A DNA stretch of 64,000 nt, taken from the NCBI GenBank assembly GCA_000169075.1, contig AAVT01000003.1, positions 310,001-374,000 of the forward strand, in the 5' to 3' direction. Positions 18,101-27,304 of the stretch are shown one piece after another (position 1 is the stretch's first letter; the number at the start of each line of letters is the position of its first letter). The notes under the pieces are model-generated. The model was not told where the DNA came from and searched no databases. It saw nothing but the letters and a program-made list of their open reading frames with translations. Origin of the DNA: a marine gamma proteobacterium HTCC2143. Its GTDB lineage: Bacteria > Pseudomonadota > Gammaproteobacteria > Pseudomonadales > Dasaniaceae. The translations under genes were made by a program, and so were the position numbers.

Positions 18101-19069
18101 GCAATGCTGCCAGCGGATGTCATCCTGCTGAACATCTCGCAAGTGTCGGGCTACTTCACGAATTTCACCTTCGCCACTGAGAAAGACTAGGACATCGCCC
18201 TTGGCACTGCTCTCAATCTCCATCAATTCAGTAATAGCGACTTCTATCGCTGCGCCAAGATCACCATCTTCAGTGAGATCTTCGAGTGGCCTATAGAGCG
18301 TTTCAACAGGAAACGTTCGCCCTGAAACCTCTATCACTGGCGCATTATCAAAATGCTCAGAAAACCGCTCCACATCGATCGTTGCCGAAGTAATAATAAT
18401 TTTTAAATCCGGGCGTTTCGGCAATAACTGTTTCAGATAACCTAGTAAAAAATCAATATTCAGGCTGCGCTCATGGGCTTCATCAATAATGAGTGTGTCG
18501 TAACGATTAAGGAATCGATCGCGCTGTATTTCCGCTAGCAAAATGCCATCGGTCATCAATTTGATATGTGTCGTTTCGGACACATGATCGGTAAATCGAA
18601 CTTGATACCCTACGCCTTCTCCCAGTGGGGTTTTTAGCTCATCAGCAATTCTTTGCGCGACACTGCGCGCTGCTAATCGACGGGGTTGGGTGTGACCAAT
18701 CAAACCAGTGACGCCACGACCCAGCTGCAGACAAATTTTGGGAAGCTGTGTTGTTTTACCCGATCCGGTTTCACCCGCAAGAATAATGACTTGGTGTGCA
18801 GAGATAGCCTCGGCAATTTGATCGCGTTTATCTGCAATCGGCAGATCAGGAAACTCAATTATCGGTATCTCTCGACGGCGCTCAACAAGCTTTAGAGACT
18901 GTTCGATCCGAACCTGAAGCGCTTGCAGTTGACGCTCACTGTCCTGCTTGTCTTGCAGGCGTCGCCGAATCGCTTGTAATTTTTTACGCAACGGAAAACG
19001 ATCAGCCAGCATACAACTGTTAATATTCTCTGCGATAATAGAAATTGAGTGTTCCACTGTGATGGCCAA
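15125..19069 (-). CDS. hrpA: ATP-dependent RNA helicase HrpA (DEAH box)
   Basis: 1314 residues, close to the 1300 of E. coli HrpA. It has Walker A GETGSGKT (about 99-106), the DEAH box in LIIDEAHERSLNIDFLLGYL, ITSATID, VLVFLSGEGEIREVARHL, ATNVAETSLTVPGIRYVVD, and QRQGRCGRVAEGVCIRLY (motif VI). HA2/OB-fold segments and the long HrpA-specific C-terminal DUF3418 region (to about 1300) follow. HrpA remodels RNA and rescues stalled, collided ribosomes in the cytoplasm. It is a monocistronic-looking gene divergent from the downstream MaoC gene; the starts are about 150 bases apart. Confidence 0.96.
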   Translation of the reverse strand: MAITVEHSISIIAENINSCMLADRFPLRKKLQAIRRRLQDKQDSERQLQALQVRIEQSLKLVERRREIPIIEFPDLPIADKRDQIAEAISAHQVIILAGETGSGKTTQLPKICLQLGRGVTGLIGHTQPRRLAARSVAQRIADELKTPLGEGVGYQVRFTDHVSETTHIKLMTDGILLAEIQRDRFLNRYDTLIIDEAHERSLNIDFLLGYLKQLLPKRPDLKIIITSATIDVERFSEHFDNAPVIEVSGRTFPVETLYRPLEDLTEDGDLGAAIEVAITELMEIESSAKGDVLVFLSGEGEIREVARHLRDVQQDDIRWQHCEVLPLYARLSNAEQNKVFSTNHRRGRRIVLATNVAETSLTVPGIRYVVDPGYARISRYSFRTKVQRLPIEPVSQASANQRQGRCGRVAEGVCIRLYDEEDFNSRPEFTDPEIQRTNLASVILQMLGMKMGDVESFPFVDPPDRRMISDGFKLLEELGAVDSKRILTDVGRILTRFQVDPRLARMIIAGKQHNCLREILVIVSALSIQDPRERPADKRQASDDKHRRFWHKESDFLSFVNLWNYYEEKRQELSQGQLRKLCSKEFLGFMRMREWRDIHRQLRLVCREMKYQENTDEASYPAVHKALLAGLLSHIANVDDDRQYLGARNRKLRLFPGSSLFKKSPKWIVAAEITETTQVFARCCARIEPDWLMGINESLFKRSYSEPHWQKKSGRVMAHERLSLYGLVISDRTSVHYGPINVRESREILIRRALVEGEVSSNSPTSKSPFFRHNRELVEAIEALEDKSRRRDILVDDQQLFQFYDERVAENITTLKHFEKWHRDIVAKQPQLLFVKKNQLMRHGASDVDEVQFPSLLRSGDVEFLISYRFEPGHQADGVTVTIPIGLLNRVPRYRFEWLVPGMLRDKCIALIKLLPKNFRKKIVPVPEFVDKFLERVRVDDVALIEVLTRQLQQMINVKIPADSWQPELMDDFYRMNFRVIDGDGKQLGQGRNLEKLLENFRSHVNETLQQKTRERFHTTNIKQWSFGDLPQQYEFQQAGVTVTSYPALVDCKDSVAIELMDYPRQAEQQSRLGLVRLYMLQIPQQVKYLRKELLRGNTISLQLVVMDQQRDQWLSDLLFAVFYRVFVEDRNVPRGSDEFQQRLVSSKHNLVPVASEMAALLEDIAGHYNTIRKLLKKTNELAWAFAVADIQRQLSGLVFAGFIIDTPYFYLQQYPRYLMAIIQRLEKLRGHYQRDKQLSTGLDRLSEPLHAEWINSADALVRSSQLSEFRWDLEEYRVSLFAQQLGTRHAVSEKRLRSQWKLVKDSLSDVRS

Positions 19070-19216
19070 TACCTTTAAAATGCGACATTATAATGGCAAA
19101 AAATGTAATTTGCTCAGCACAAATACAAGCGGGCATCTCAGAGTTTTTGCCGTTACACCCTAAGCATCGTAAATGCAGTACACTTAACTCAACTAGACTA
19201 TCAAAAAGGTACAATT

Positions 19217-19690
19217 GTGAGCAATCTCAACAACTTCACTTATGACGAAATCACCATCGGCCAAACTGCTAATTTTAGCAAGACACTCACGGAGGATGAT
19301 TTAATCCTATTTGCCGCCGTATCAGGCGATGTCAATCCAGTCCATCTTGATCCCGACTTTGCAGCTACGACTATGTTTGGTGAACGCATTGGCCACGGAG
19401 CATGGACGGGAGCGGTAATATCAGCCGCTATAGCGCTAGAATTACCCGGACCAGGAACTATTTATTTGGGACAAAGCCTGTCTTTTCGTGCCCCCGTCAA
19501 GGTGGGCGACACTATTACGGTTACCTTAGAAGTCATAGAAAAAAAGGAGGCCAAAAAATTCATCACCCTCAGTACATTGGTTGTTAACCAACATAACAAG
19601 ACTGTTGCCAAAGGCACTTCTGAAGTGATGGCAGGTACTGAAAAACAATCACTACCGCGCCCAGTATTACCGGCGATTAGTATCGGTTAA
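19217..19690 (+). CDS. phaJ: MaoC-like (R)-specific enoyl-CoA hydratase
   Basis: 157 residues with a single hot-dog domain and the hydratase-2 motif FAAVSGDVNPVHLDPDFA, including the catalytic Asp and His. GHGAWTGAVISAAI and YLGQSLSFRAPVKVGDTITV follow. PhaJ-type enzymes hydrate trans-2-enoyl-CoA to (R)-3-hydroxyacyl-CoA, linking beta-oxidation to polyhydroxyalkanoate synthesis. No pha synthase is in the window, so another MaoC role is possible. The start is GTG with AGG about 7 bases upstream. The C-terminal extension after about residue 140 is short and Pro-rich. Confidence 0.8.
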   Translation: MSNLNNFTYDEITIGQTANFSKTLTEDDLILFAAVSGDVNPVHLDPDFAATTMFGERIGHGAWTGAVISAAIALELPGPGTIYLGQSLSFRAPVKVGDTITVTLEVIEKKEAKKFITLSTLVVNQHNKTVAKGTSEVMAGTEKQSLPRPVLPAISIG

Positions 19691-20123
19691 ACATGCCAGC
19701 ATTCAGATGGAGAGCTTAGCACTAGCCATTTTTCGAAAGTTCGTAGCAACTCCCAGTCTGGCTAATAATTAAGCGATGAGTCGATCATCACCAAGAACTC
19801 AGTGTCAAAACGATTGCTGAACGAAATAAGCGCGGATAAGTAAAAGCGAATACGCCGCCGTCATTAGGTCACACGATATATCAAGGCTCGGCATTATTGT
19901 ATGGCGGTGATACCATGGTTGTTATTGGTTCCGAATTGGCGGCAAGTGGTCGCTATAACAGCACCAACAGAGGCCACCGCTACCTGCATTGACAAAGGGC
20001 GGAGCCTAAACGACCTCAACGCACCTACCTTTTGAATTAATTGGCTGAGTAGAACTCCGCTAGCTGTATCAGACTGCCTATGACGGCCATAACCCTGCAA
20101 CTTATAACGCGATTGTTACTACC
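19691..20123 (+). other. Intergenic gap, 433 bases, no gene recognised
   Basis: Frames on both strands are short and carry no motif I recognise. The mnmC frame is open for about 20 codons before its ATG (reading YDGHNPATYNAIVTT), but a TAG closes it further up. No tRNA, terminator or repeat was found. Confidence 0.4.
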
Positions 20124-22217
20124 ATGTCCGAACTCAATCTAGGAGAACAATCACCCTACCGGCTCGATACCGCGAAACTTCAGTGGCTCGATGGCGATAT
20201 TCCCACTGCCAGCCAGTTTGATGACATCTATTACTCCGGCCTTAGCGGTCTAGATGAATCGCGCTATGTCTTTTTACAGCACAATCAATTAGCGCAGCGT
20301 TGGCAGCAGCTGGAAACCGGTAGCCGTTTTACCATTGTGGAAACAGGTTTTGGAACCGGTCTCAATTTTCTCGCTGCCTGGCAACTATGGCAGCAGCAAG
20401 CGCCGGTCGGCGCCAAGCTACACTTCATCTCTGTAGAAAAACATCCTTTAAAACGAGAAGAATTATGTCGCGCATTGTCCATCTGGCCCGAGCTGCAGGT
20501 AATGGCCGACCAGCTAATTGACCAATATCCGGTACTCATCCCCGGACAACATTATCTCAATTTTGAAAACGGCTCAGTCAATCTGACCTTAGTGCTGGGC
20601 GACGCCAAAACCAGCCTTGAACAATTACGCGACAGCGACCATCCTCAATGGCAACACCGCCAGTCCTTTCAGATAGATGCCTGGTTTTTGGATGGGTTTG
20701 CACCCTCAAAAAACCCTGATTTATGGAATGACGGTATATACGCATTACTCTCTGATTTAAGCTGTGAGCAAACCACCTTCTCCACCTTTACCGCCGTCGG
20801 CTCAGTGCGCAGGGCACTGACTGATTACGGCTTTAACATAGAGAAAGTCAAAGGGTTCGGAAAGAAACGAGAGATGATGAAAGGGGTCTTTACCCATCAA
20901 AAAAAAGTCCCTGACAATAAACAACGACAGGCTATTGCCGGAATAAAAGCCCCCTGGTATGTCAATAGCAATGGTAGCAACCAGATATCTGTCGATAGAC
21001 ATATTGCGATTATCGGAGGCGGTCTTGCGGGAGTCACCAGTGCCTATGCAATGGCGCAACGGGGCTGGCAGGTAACACTCGTCGAGCGTCAGCAAGCATT
21101 AGCCGAGGGTGCATCTGGTAACTCACAAGGCATGTTGTACACCAAATTATCACCAAAAACAGGCACATTGAATCAGTTTACGATGGCGAGTTATTTATAT
21201 GCTCTGCGGTACTACCGGCGATGGCAACACAAAGAAGCCGTTCCCAATGACCAGCTCGCTTTTTGCGGATTATTGCAATTGGCCATTAGTGATAAAGAAC
21301 GACAGCTTATTTCCCAACTGCAGCATGCTTTCGGCGGTCAACCCGATCTCGTCCAATGTTTATCACAGCAGCAAGCCAGCGAAATTGCAGGCGTGGATGT
21401 AGGCAATCCTGGGTGGTTTTTCCCCGGAGCTGGATGGTTATCTCCAGCCTACTTGTGTCAATCACTGGCGGCACACCCTGGCATTGATATCGTCCGTCAT
21501 ACTGAAGTACTCGATATCGAATTGTCTGGCAGCAAGTGGCAGCTCAGCGGAGCTGCAAATCAGTCCGTGGCCTCAGCCGATGCCATTATTATTGCCAATG
21601 GCCGAGATGCCGTTCAGTTCCAACAAACAGCCCACCTCCCGGTCAAAACTATTCGCGGGCAAGTGACTCTGCTCAATTCAAGCTATACTCACAGCGATCT
21701 CAACACCATCATCTGTCATGAAGGTTATATCACCCCGGCAAGTAATGGCCGGCATAGCCTTGGAGCCACCTTTGACAATGGTGATACCGATCTTTCATTG
21801 AGAACCTTTGATCATCAACGCAATCTCACCAGTCTCGAAGGTGCAGTCCCGAAGTTATTCAAACAGCCAATCTCTAGCATTGATATGTCGACACTAGGGG
21901 GACGCGCAGGATTACGTTGCACCAGTCCAGATTACCTGCCTCTGGTCGGACCCGCTCATAACTACTCCCAATTCATCGATAACTATGGCGTACTCAGGAA
22001 AAACGCACATCAAAATATCGCTACACCCGGCTGTTATCATCCCAACCTCTATCTAAATATCGCTCATGGTTCCCGTGGAATTACTTCTACCCCTCTGTGC
22101 AGCGAACTACTCGCATCGCTAATTTGCGGCGAGCCTCACCCGCTGCCGAGACATCTAATCACCGCACTAAATCCTGCAAGGTTTACTATTCGCGATCTGG
22201 TACGCAACAAAATTTAG
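20124..22217 (+). CDS. mnmC: Bifunctional tRNA (mnm5s2U34) methyltransferase / FAD-dependent cmnm5s2U oxidoreductase
   Basis: 697 residues. The N-terminal methyltransferase half has the SAM-binding FTIVETGFGTGLNFLAAW, and WFLDGFAPSKNPDLW with FSTFTAVGSVRRAL. The C-terminal FAD oxidase half begins around residue 290 with HIAIIGGGLAGVTSAYAMAQRGW and ends with LNIAHGSRGITSTPLCSELLASLI. It completes the 5-methylaminomethyl-2-thiouridine modification of tRNA wobble positions after MnmEG. The length matches the family (E. coli 668). The start at ATG 20124 precedes LNLGEQSPYRLDTAKLQW, which is where homologues begin. Confidence 0.95.
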   Translation: MSELNLGEQSPYRLDTAKLQWLDGDIPTASQFDDIYYSGLSGLDESRYVFLQHNQLAQRWQQLETGSRFTIVETGFGTGLNFLAAWQLWQQQAPVGAKLHFISVEKHPLKREELCRALSIWPELQVMADQLIDQYPVLIPGQHYLNFENGSVNLTLVLGDAKTSLEQLRDSDHPQWQHRQSFQIDAWFLDGFAPSKNPDLWNDGIYALLSDLSCEQTTFSTFTAVGSVRRALTDYGFNIEKVKGFGKKREMMKGVFTHQKKVPDNKQRQAIAGIKAPWYVNSNGSNQISVDRHIAIIGGGLAGVTSAYAMAQRGWQVTLVERQQALAEGASGNSQGMLYTKLSPKTGTLNQFTMASYLYALRYYRRWQHKEAVPNDQLAFCGLLQLAISDKERQLISQLQHAFGGQPDLVQCLSQQQASEIAGVDVGNPGWFFPGAGWLSPAYLCQSLAAHPGIDIVRHTEVLDIELSGSKWQLSGAANQSVASADAIIIANGRDAVQFQQTAHLPVKTIRGQVTLLNSSYTHSDLNTIICHEGYITPASNGRHSLGATFDNGDTDLSLRTFDHQRNLTSLEGAVPKLFKQPISSIDMSTLGGRAGLRCTSPDYLPLVGPAHNYSQFIDNYGVLRKNAHQNIATPGCYHPNLYLNIAHGSRGITSTPLCSELLASLICGEPHPLPRHLITALNPARFTIRDLVRNKI

Positions 22218-22293
22218 ATAAGCGCCCTATTTCACGGTACGATGGGACGAAAGTTGCTCCCCTAACTGATAAAAAATTGAGGAGGTTACACCG

Positions 22294-22596
22294 TTGACAT
22301 CACCTAATGTCCCGACGGCATTCCCCAGTGGAATGGGCAGTATCCACAACTACTATGAAGGACTAGTTTTCGCCGCCATTAGAATGAAGCTACCCACACA
22401 GTATCGCAGCACGGCTTATATTGCAGATATTGCCTGTGTTGCACTCAACGAGCTGCCCTCTCGATATATCCGTCACGAAGTCGACATGTCATTCTATTTA
22501 ACCTCACAGGAACGGCATATAATGTCCAAGACCGTTGAACGCGCAGTCAGCAAAGCCATCGTTTATATCAACAACAACAATCAGAACTACGATTAA
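22294..22596 (+). CDS. ComFB-like protein
   Basis: 100 residues with the late-competence ComFB pattern: an early NYYEGLVFAAIRMKL helix, a middle YIADIACVALNELPSRYIRHEVDMSFYL, then a helical C-terminus. The usual zinc-binding cysteines of Bacillus ComFB are reduced to one (DIACVALN). The start is TTG with a strong GGAGG 8 bases upstream (22281-22285). It overlaps the next ATG by one base (TAATG). By recall, some ComFB proteins bind cyclic di-GMP; whether this one does is unknown. The window also encodes several c-di-GMP enzymes. Confidence 0.7.
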   Translation: MTSPNVPTAFPSGMGSIHNYYEGLVFAAIRMKLPTQYRSTAYIADIACVALNELPSRYIRHEVDMSFYLTSQERHIMSKTVERAVSKAIVYINNNNQNYD

Positions 22597-23375
22597 TGCG
22601 GTACTTATTACTCATTATTCTGCTGAGTTGCCTATCATCGGTTTCATTGGCCAACCCACTGATCAGGAAAAGTTCGGTTGTTGAATACCAGTATCACATC
22701 GTAGCAAGTTACCCGCACTCTACCGAAATTTTCACCCAAGGCCTCGAATATCGTCGGGGTTTACTCTATGAAAGTGCTGGCCAGCGCAGCCAGTCACGGG
22801 TAACCAAACGTTCGCTCAACGCCGCAAAACCGATAAAAACAACGCCTCTTTTGCAGCGCTACTTCGGCGAAGGACTAAGCTTGTTGAACAACCAACTCTT
22901 TCAGCTGACATGGCAATCTGGTCGCGGTTTTATTTACCACCCCGACACCCTGAAAAAAATCGGTGATTTTCCCATCGACGGTGAAGGCTGGGGACTGACC
23001 AATGATGGACAAAACCTCATCGTCAGCAATGGCAGCTCTCAAATCTCATTCGTCGACCCAGAAAAATTCTCCATTGTTCGAACACTACATGTGACTATCG
23101 ACGGCATTCCAGTGCCTAAAATCAACGAACTGGAATGGGTGGATGGGGTTATCTATGCCAACATCTGGCAAAGCGACTGGATTGTCATGATAGACTCGCA
23201 AAGCGGCGATGTGGTTGGCAAAGTTTTTTTAAAAAACCTGCTCCCGGACGAACTAAAGTCTTACAAAACAGATGTCTTAAATGGCATCGCTTTTGACCAC
23301 CAAGAACAACGATTACTCGTGACAGGTAAATACTGGCCGCGTATTTATCATATCGAGCTGACAGCTATTAAATAA
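22596..23375 (+). CDS. Exported glutaminyl-peptide cyclotransferase (glutamine cyclotransferase family)
   Basis: 259 residues with a signal peptide (MRYLLLIILLSCLSSVSLA). The rest is the five-bladed propeller of plant/bacterial-type glutamine cyclotransferase: PHSTEIFTQGLEYRRGLLYES, FGEGLSLLNNQLFQLTWQ, GEGWGLTNDGQNLIVSNGSS, INELEWVDGVIYANIWQSDWIVMID and LNGIAFDHQEQRLLVTGKYWP. It cyclises N-terminal Gln to pyroglutamate on exported proteins or peptides, probably in the periplasm. It is translationally coupled to the ComFB-like gene. A stem-loop follows it at 23376-23412. Confidence 0.85.
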   Translation: MRYLLLIILLSCLSSVSLANPLIRKSSVVEYQYHIVASYPHSTEIFTQGLEYRRGLLYESAGQRSQSRVTKRSLNAAKPIKTTPLLQRYFGEGLSLLNNQLFQLTWQSGRGFIYHPDTLKKIGDFPIDGEGWGLTNDGQNLIVSNGSSQISFVDPEKFSIVRTLHVTIDGIPVPKINELEWVDGVIYANIWQSDWIVMIDSQSGDVVGKVFLKNLLPDELKSYKTDVLNGIAFDHQEQRLLVTGKYWPRIYHIELTAIK

Positions 23376-23412
23376 CCCTCTGGCAATAACCTTTAAGGTT
23401 TACGCCAGAGGG
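23376..23412 (+). terminator. Stem-loop after the cyclotransferase gene
   Basis: CCCTCTGGC (23376-23384) pairs with GCCAGAGGG (23404-23412), with a nested CCTT/AAGG in the loop. There is no T run on the plus side, so this is a terminator-like structure and not a textbook intrinsic terminator. Confidence 0.45.
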
Positions 23413-23507
23413 AAAACACTTCTGATCAATTGTTTGAAAGTCCCGCGGATCGAGCTATAGTTAAGCCGCAATTTACCGACAATAATTACTTTTTCTAGGA
23501 AACAACT

Positions 23508-25451
23508 ATGCGCTTACCTGTCATTGTGGGCATGGGTGGAGTTAACGCTGCCGGCCGAACCTCCGGCTTTCAGAGCTTTCGCCGCATGATCATCGACGTA
23601 TTACCCGACCACGAACGCACAGACACCCTGCTTGGGCTTGCCGTTATGATGGGGCTGGTTACAGCCGAAGGCGGGGATGTAGGGAAAAGTTACTACCGCG
23701 ATGCGGCAGCCGGGGAAGCGGGCAAACTTCTGACGGCAAGCGAAGTCGCTGAGCAATATGGTCAACGCGTCATCGATGGCACGCTGGTGCGCCGCGTCGA
23801 ATCCAGTTATTTTGATGTGGACGCCCTACGCTGGCAGTCGAACGGCACTTTAAAACCAGATCCAAACCAGCATACCGGAGAGATACAGTTTGTCCTTGCA
23901 ACAAATCAGCTGCCGAAAGAGCTACCTGACAATTGGTCGCTTCAGCCTCAGGATGACAAACATGTGCTGGTAACGGTTGCCGGCGACCTCAACGTAAAGA
24001 TCGACAATTTCCGCGATTTTCCATTTAAAGCCGCAGGACAGCTTCCTAGCGGATTTAATATGAGCGAACTGTACAACTCTAGGTTCCAGCCTCGCGGCCT
24101 GCAAATGGCACTGTTTGGTGCCACTGATGCGTTGCGTTCGATGGGCATTGAATGGGATACCGTGCTGAAACATATTCAGCCGGATCAAGTCGGTGTTTAT
24201 TCAAGCAGCGGCTTTGGGCAAATGGACGCCAACGCCTACGGCGGCATGCATCAGGCTCGGATGAAAGGCGAACGTGTCACGACGAAATCACTCGCGATGG
24301 GCATTAATTCTATGCCGACAGATTTTATCAATGCCTATGTACTTGCCAATGTGGGTATAGCCAGCAGCTCAGTCGCTGCCTGCGCAACATTTCTATCAAA
24401 TCTGCGTCATGCCATTTCAGATTTACAGACGGGCAAAATCAGAGTGGCTATGGTGGGCAACAGTGAAGCACCTATAGGACCAGAACTGATGGACGGCTTT
24501 GGCACGATGGGTGCACTGGCTACTGATGACAATATGGTCAAAACCTATGGCGACACGGTCGTAGATCATCGCCGCGCCAGCCGTCCCTTTGGCAACAACT
24601 GTGGCTTTACCATTGGCGAAGCCAGCCAGTACTTCATGTTGATGGACGACGAGCTCGCACTTGAATTGGGCGCCCCTTGTCTCGGCTCTATCACTGATGT
24701 TTTTATCGACGCTGACGGCGTTAAAAAATCGATTACGGCACCTGGCCCAGGCAATCACATTACTATGGCCAAGGCAGCCGCGGCAGCTACGGCAGTAGCC
24801 GGTGGTCAGGCGCTGCGTGAAAAAAGTTTTGTCCTCGCCCACGGCTCAAGTACGCCACAAAACCGCATCACTGAATCTCAAATTCTTGACCAGGTTGCGG
24901 AGGCATTTGATATTAGCGACTGGCCTGTTTTAGCGGTAAAAGCTTATGTGGGACACACCATCGCACCTGCCGGCGGCGATCAACTGGCCGCCGCTCTTGG
25001 CACCTTCCAGTATGGCATTTTACCCGGCATCCAGACCATTGATGCCGTTGCTGATGATGTTCACCAGCAGCGTCTGAAAATGGGTCCCGAACATCAGCAA
25101 ATCAATCCAGACAATCTCGAGATTGCGATTTTAAACTCTAAAGGTTTTGGCGGTAACAACGCTTCAGCCGTCGTACTATCGCCAATGCGCACTGAAAGCA
25201 TGCTGACAAAGCGGCATGGCGAACAGGCGATGAGTGTTTATCGACAGAAACGCGAAAATAGTCTTGCCGCAGCAGATGACTATTTCCATCGCGCTGACAA
25301 TGGCGACTACGCGCCTATCTATCGCTTTGGTGAAGGATTAATTGCCGACGAGGATATCTCTATGAATCAGCAAACTTTAACTATTAAGGGGCTCGCTAAT
25401 TCCATCCAATTACCGCAAACAAATCACTATGCCGATATGACCGACAATTAG
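23508..25451 (+). CDS. fabY: Beta-ketoacyl-ACP synthase FabY
   Basis: 647 residues, far longer than FabB/FabF and matching Pseudomonas FabY. The thiolase-fold catalytic triad is visible: Cys292 in SSSVAACATFLSNLRHA, the first His in FVLAHGSSTPQNR and the second in VKAYVGHTIAPAGGDQLAAALG, with a Gly-rich LNSKGFGGNNASAVVL near the end. FabY condenses acetyl-CoA with malonyl-ACP to start fatty acid synthesis, replacing FabH. SD AGGA lies 7 bases before the ATG. It appears monocistronic; the next gene is convergent and an inverted repeat TCAGGGGC/GCCCCTGA lies at 25484-25505. Confidence 0.9.
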   Translation: MRLPVIVGMGGVNAAGRTSGFQSFRRMIIDVLPDHERTDTLLGLAVMMGLVTAEGGDVGKSYYRDAAAGEAGKLLTASEVAEQYGQRVIDGTLVRRVESSYFDVDALRWQSNGTLKPDPNQHTGEIQFVLATNQLPKELPDNWSLQPQDDKHVLVTVAGDLNVKIDNFRDFPFKAAGQLPSGFNMSELYNSRFQPRGLQMALFGATDALRSMGIEWDTVLKHIQPDQVGVYSSSGFGQMDANAYGGMHQARMKGERVTTKSLAMGINSMPTDFINAYVLANVGIASSSVAACATFLSNLRHAISDLQTGKIRVAMVGNSEAPIGPELMDGFGTMGALATDDNMVKTYGDTVVDHRRASRPFGNNCGFTIGEASQYFMLMDDELALELGAPCLGSITDVFIDADGVKKSITAPGPGNHITMAKAAAAATAVAGGQALREKSFVLAHGSSTPQNRITESQILDQVAEAFDISDWPVLAVKAYVGHTIAPAGGDQLAAALGTFQYGILPGIQTIDAVADDVHQQRLKMGPEHQQINPDNLEIAILNSKGFGGNNASAVVLSPMRTESMLTKRHGEQAMSVYRQKRENSLAAADDYFHRADNGDYAPIYRFGEGLIADEDISMNQQTLTIKGLANSIQLPQTNHYADMTDN

Positions 25452-25567
25452 TTAAACCACTCTATCAGGGTGCTTAGATTAGCTCAGGGGCAAAAAAGCC
25501 CCTGAAAAGCCAGCAGTTGTACAGCGGTGAGCGGTGGTATCGCCAACAACACTGCCTGCTGCTGGAC

Positions 25568-26578
25568 TTAATCTTGCGGTTTTAACGCTTTCAACCGCCG
25601 AGCCTTTTCTTCGCGTTTTTCATACAGCTGTTCAACCACCTCAGAACCCATGTGGAACTCTCCTCGCCGGTCAGCCAACTGCATTTGTTTTTCTCGTTCA
25701 GCGAAACGCTGCTTTTGTTGCTGAGTCAGCTTTTCGTAACACCGCGGGCAACTGACCCCTTTTTCATAGTTGTCACTGGCTTTGTCGTCGTCAGTAATGG
25801 GCAGTCGACAGGCATGACATTGATCATAGTGCCCTTTTTGTAATTGATGATCGACAGTGACTCGGTCATCAAACACAAAGCACTCACCCTGCCACAACGT
25901 CTCCTCTGCTGGCACCTCGTGCAGATACTTCAATACTCCACCTTTTAAATGATAGACCTCGTTAAATCCCTGCTCTTTCAGATACGCGGTCGACTTCTCA
26001 CAACGTATCCCGCCGGTACAAAACATCGCTACCTTTTTATGTTGCTGTGGGTCGAGATTGTCTTTCACATATTGCGGGAAATCGCGAAAGGTCTCTGTAT
26101 TGGGGTTAATCGCGCCTCGAAATGTACCCACCTGAACTTCATAATCATTCCGGGTATCGACTAGTAAAACCTCTGGATCACTAATTAGCGCATTCCAGTC
26201 CTTCGGCTCCACATAGGTGCCTACGACTTCTCTGGGATCAATACCCTCCACACCCATCGTCACAATTTCTTTCTTTAATTTAACTTTAGCGCGCAAAAAT
26301 GGCCGTTTATTAGTATACGACTCTTTACAATCGATGTTAGACAGACATGGATCCTGCTGCAGCCATGCTAGTAAACTGTCGATGCTTTCGCGGGATCCGG
26401 CAACGGTGCCGTTAATACCTTCACCGGCCAGCAGCAAGGTGCCCAATACATTCAGTGATTTCATTAACGCCATCAAGGGCGTTCTTAGCGATTCATAGTG
26501 GTCGAGGGTGACAAATTTATACAGGGCGCAAACCACGTATTCTTGTGGCGGCTTAGGCGGTTCTTTGTGCTCTAACAT
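25568..26578 (-). CDS. trhO: tRNA uridine hydroxylase TrhO (rhodanese family, YceA)
   Basis: 336 residues. The N-terminal acylphosphatase-like domain contains [12 protein letters not shown]. The central rhodanese domain has [17 protein letters not shown] and the active-site loop [12 protein letters not shown] (Cys187). The C-terminal zinc-finger-like part has CHACRLPI and CPRCYEKL, then a basic helix ending at the C-terminus. TrhO performs the oxygen-dependent 5-hydroxylation of U34 in several tRNAs, the first step to cmo5U/mo5U. The gene stands alone, convergent with fabY. Together with mnmC it gives two wobble-uridine modification genes in this 6-kb stretch. Confidence 0.93.
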   Translation of the reverse strand: MLEHKEPPKPPQEYVVCALYKFVTLDHYESLRTPLMALMKSLNVLGTLLLAGEGINGTVAGSRESIDSLLAWLQQDPCLSNIDCKESYTNKRPFLRAKVKLKKEIVTMGVEGIDPREVVGTYVEPKDWNALISDPEVLLVDTRNDYEVQVGTFRGAINPNTETFRDFPQYVKDNLDPQQHKKVAMFCTGGIRCEKSTAYLKEQGFNEVYHLKGGVLKYLHEVPAEETLWQGECFVFDDRVTVDHQLQKGHYDQCHACRLPITDDDKASDNYEKGVSCPRCYEKLTQQQKQRFAEREKQMQLADRRGEFHMGSEVVEQLYEKREEKARRLKALKPQD

Positions 26579-26808
26579 GGTATTCTCCTCAGCTATCCGG
26601 AACGTAAATCCGGTGCGTCAACTCTGCGAGATTATAGGTAATTGAGCCGAGGATGTCTCGTATCAACTACAATCATAAATATTGGCTGAGTAACCCTATA
26701 AGACTGACACTGAAACGTAACAATTTATATCGATACTCCATCAGCACTACACAAGCGTTAGCTAGCACTACGCCAGCTATTTAGTCACCACAACATCGAG
26801 AATTTGAA

Positions 26809-27285
26809 TTGGAAACATTAAATGCATTTGGCGATATAGGGAATATCGTACAACTGGCTGTCGCGCCAGTTTTCCTGCTAACCGGTATTGCTGCGTTCCT
26901 CGGCGTTCTGTCCAATCGACTGGGTAGAATCACTGACCGCGCCCGTGTTCTCGAACGCCGCCGGGCTAACATCTCCGGAGATCGCTATACGCTCATTGAA
27001 AAAGAACTCACCTCGCTTTGGCGGCGAATCAGCATGATTAACAAAGCTATTCGCCTGTGCACTTCCAGCGCATTGTTGGTTTGTCTGGTGGTGGTCATGC
27101 TTTTCGTGGGAGGGCTATCTCCCTTCGACTTGTCGGTATTGGTAGCGGTCTTTTTTATTACCGCAATGATTGCCCTCATTATTGGCCTGATCTATTTTTT
27201 ACGTGAAGTCACCAAGGCAACGCGCAGTTCTCAGATAGGTATGGAGATAGCTGTCGATGATATACATCTGGAGAAAAAAGACTAG
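26809..27285 (+). CDS. DUF2721 family membrane protein
   Basis: 158 residues with three hydrophobic segments: about 13-35 (VQLAVAPVFLLTGIAAFLGVL), about 80-105 (ALLVCLVVVMLFVGG) and about 108-135. A charged cytoplasmic loop RLGRITDRARVLERRR separates the first two. This matches DUF2721, whose function is unknown. The best start I see is TTG at 26809, since the next in-frame Met falls inside the protein. It is convergent with the DUF2970 gene. Confidence 0.8.
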   Translation: METLNAFGDIGNIVQLAVAPVFLLTGIAAFLGVLSNRLGRITDRARVLERRRANISGDRYTLIEKELTSLWRRISMINKAIRLCTSSALLVCLVVVMLFVGGLSPFDLSVLVAVFFITAMIALIIGLIYFLREVTKATRSSQIGMEIAVDDIHLEKKD

Positions 27286-27304
27286 ATTTACAGGTTATTC
27301 ACAG

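Noticed and set aside
19691..20123. Transposase remnant before mnmC
   Set aside because: A short stretch reading RYNSTNRGHRYLH looked faintly like an IS110-type C-terminus, but no second motif or inverted end supports it.
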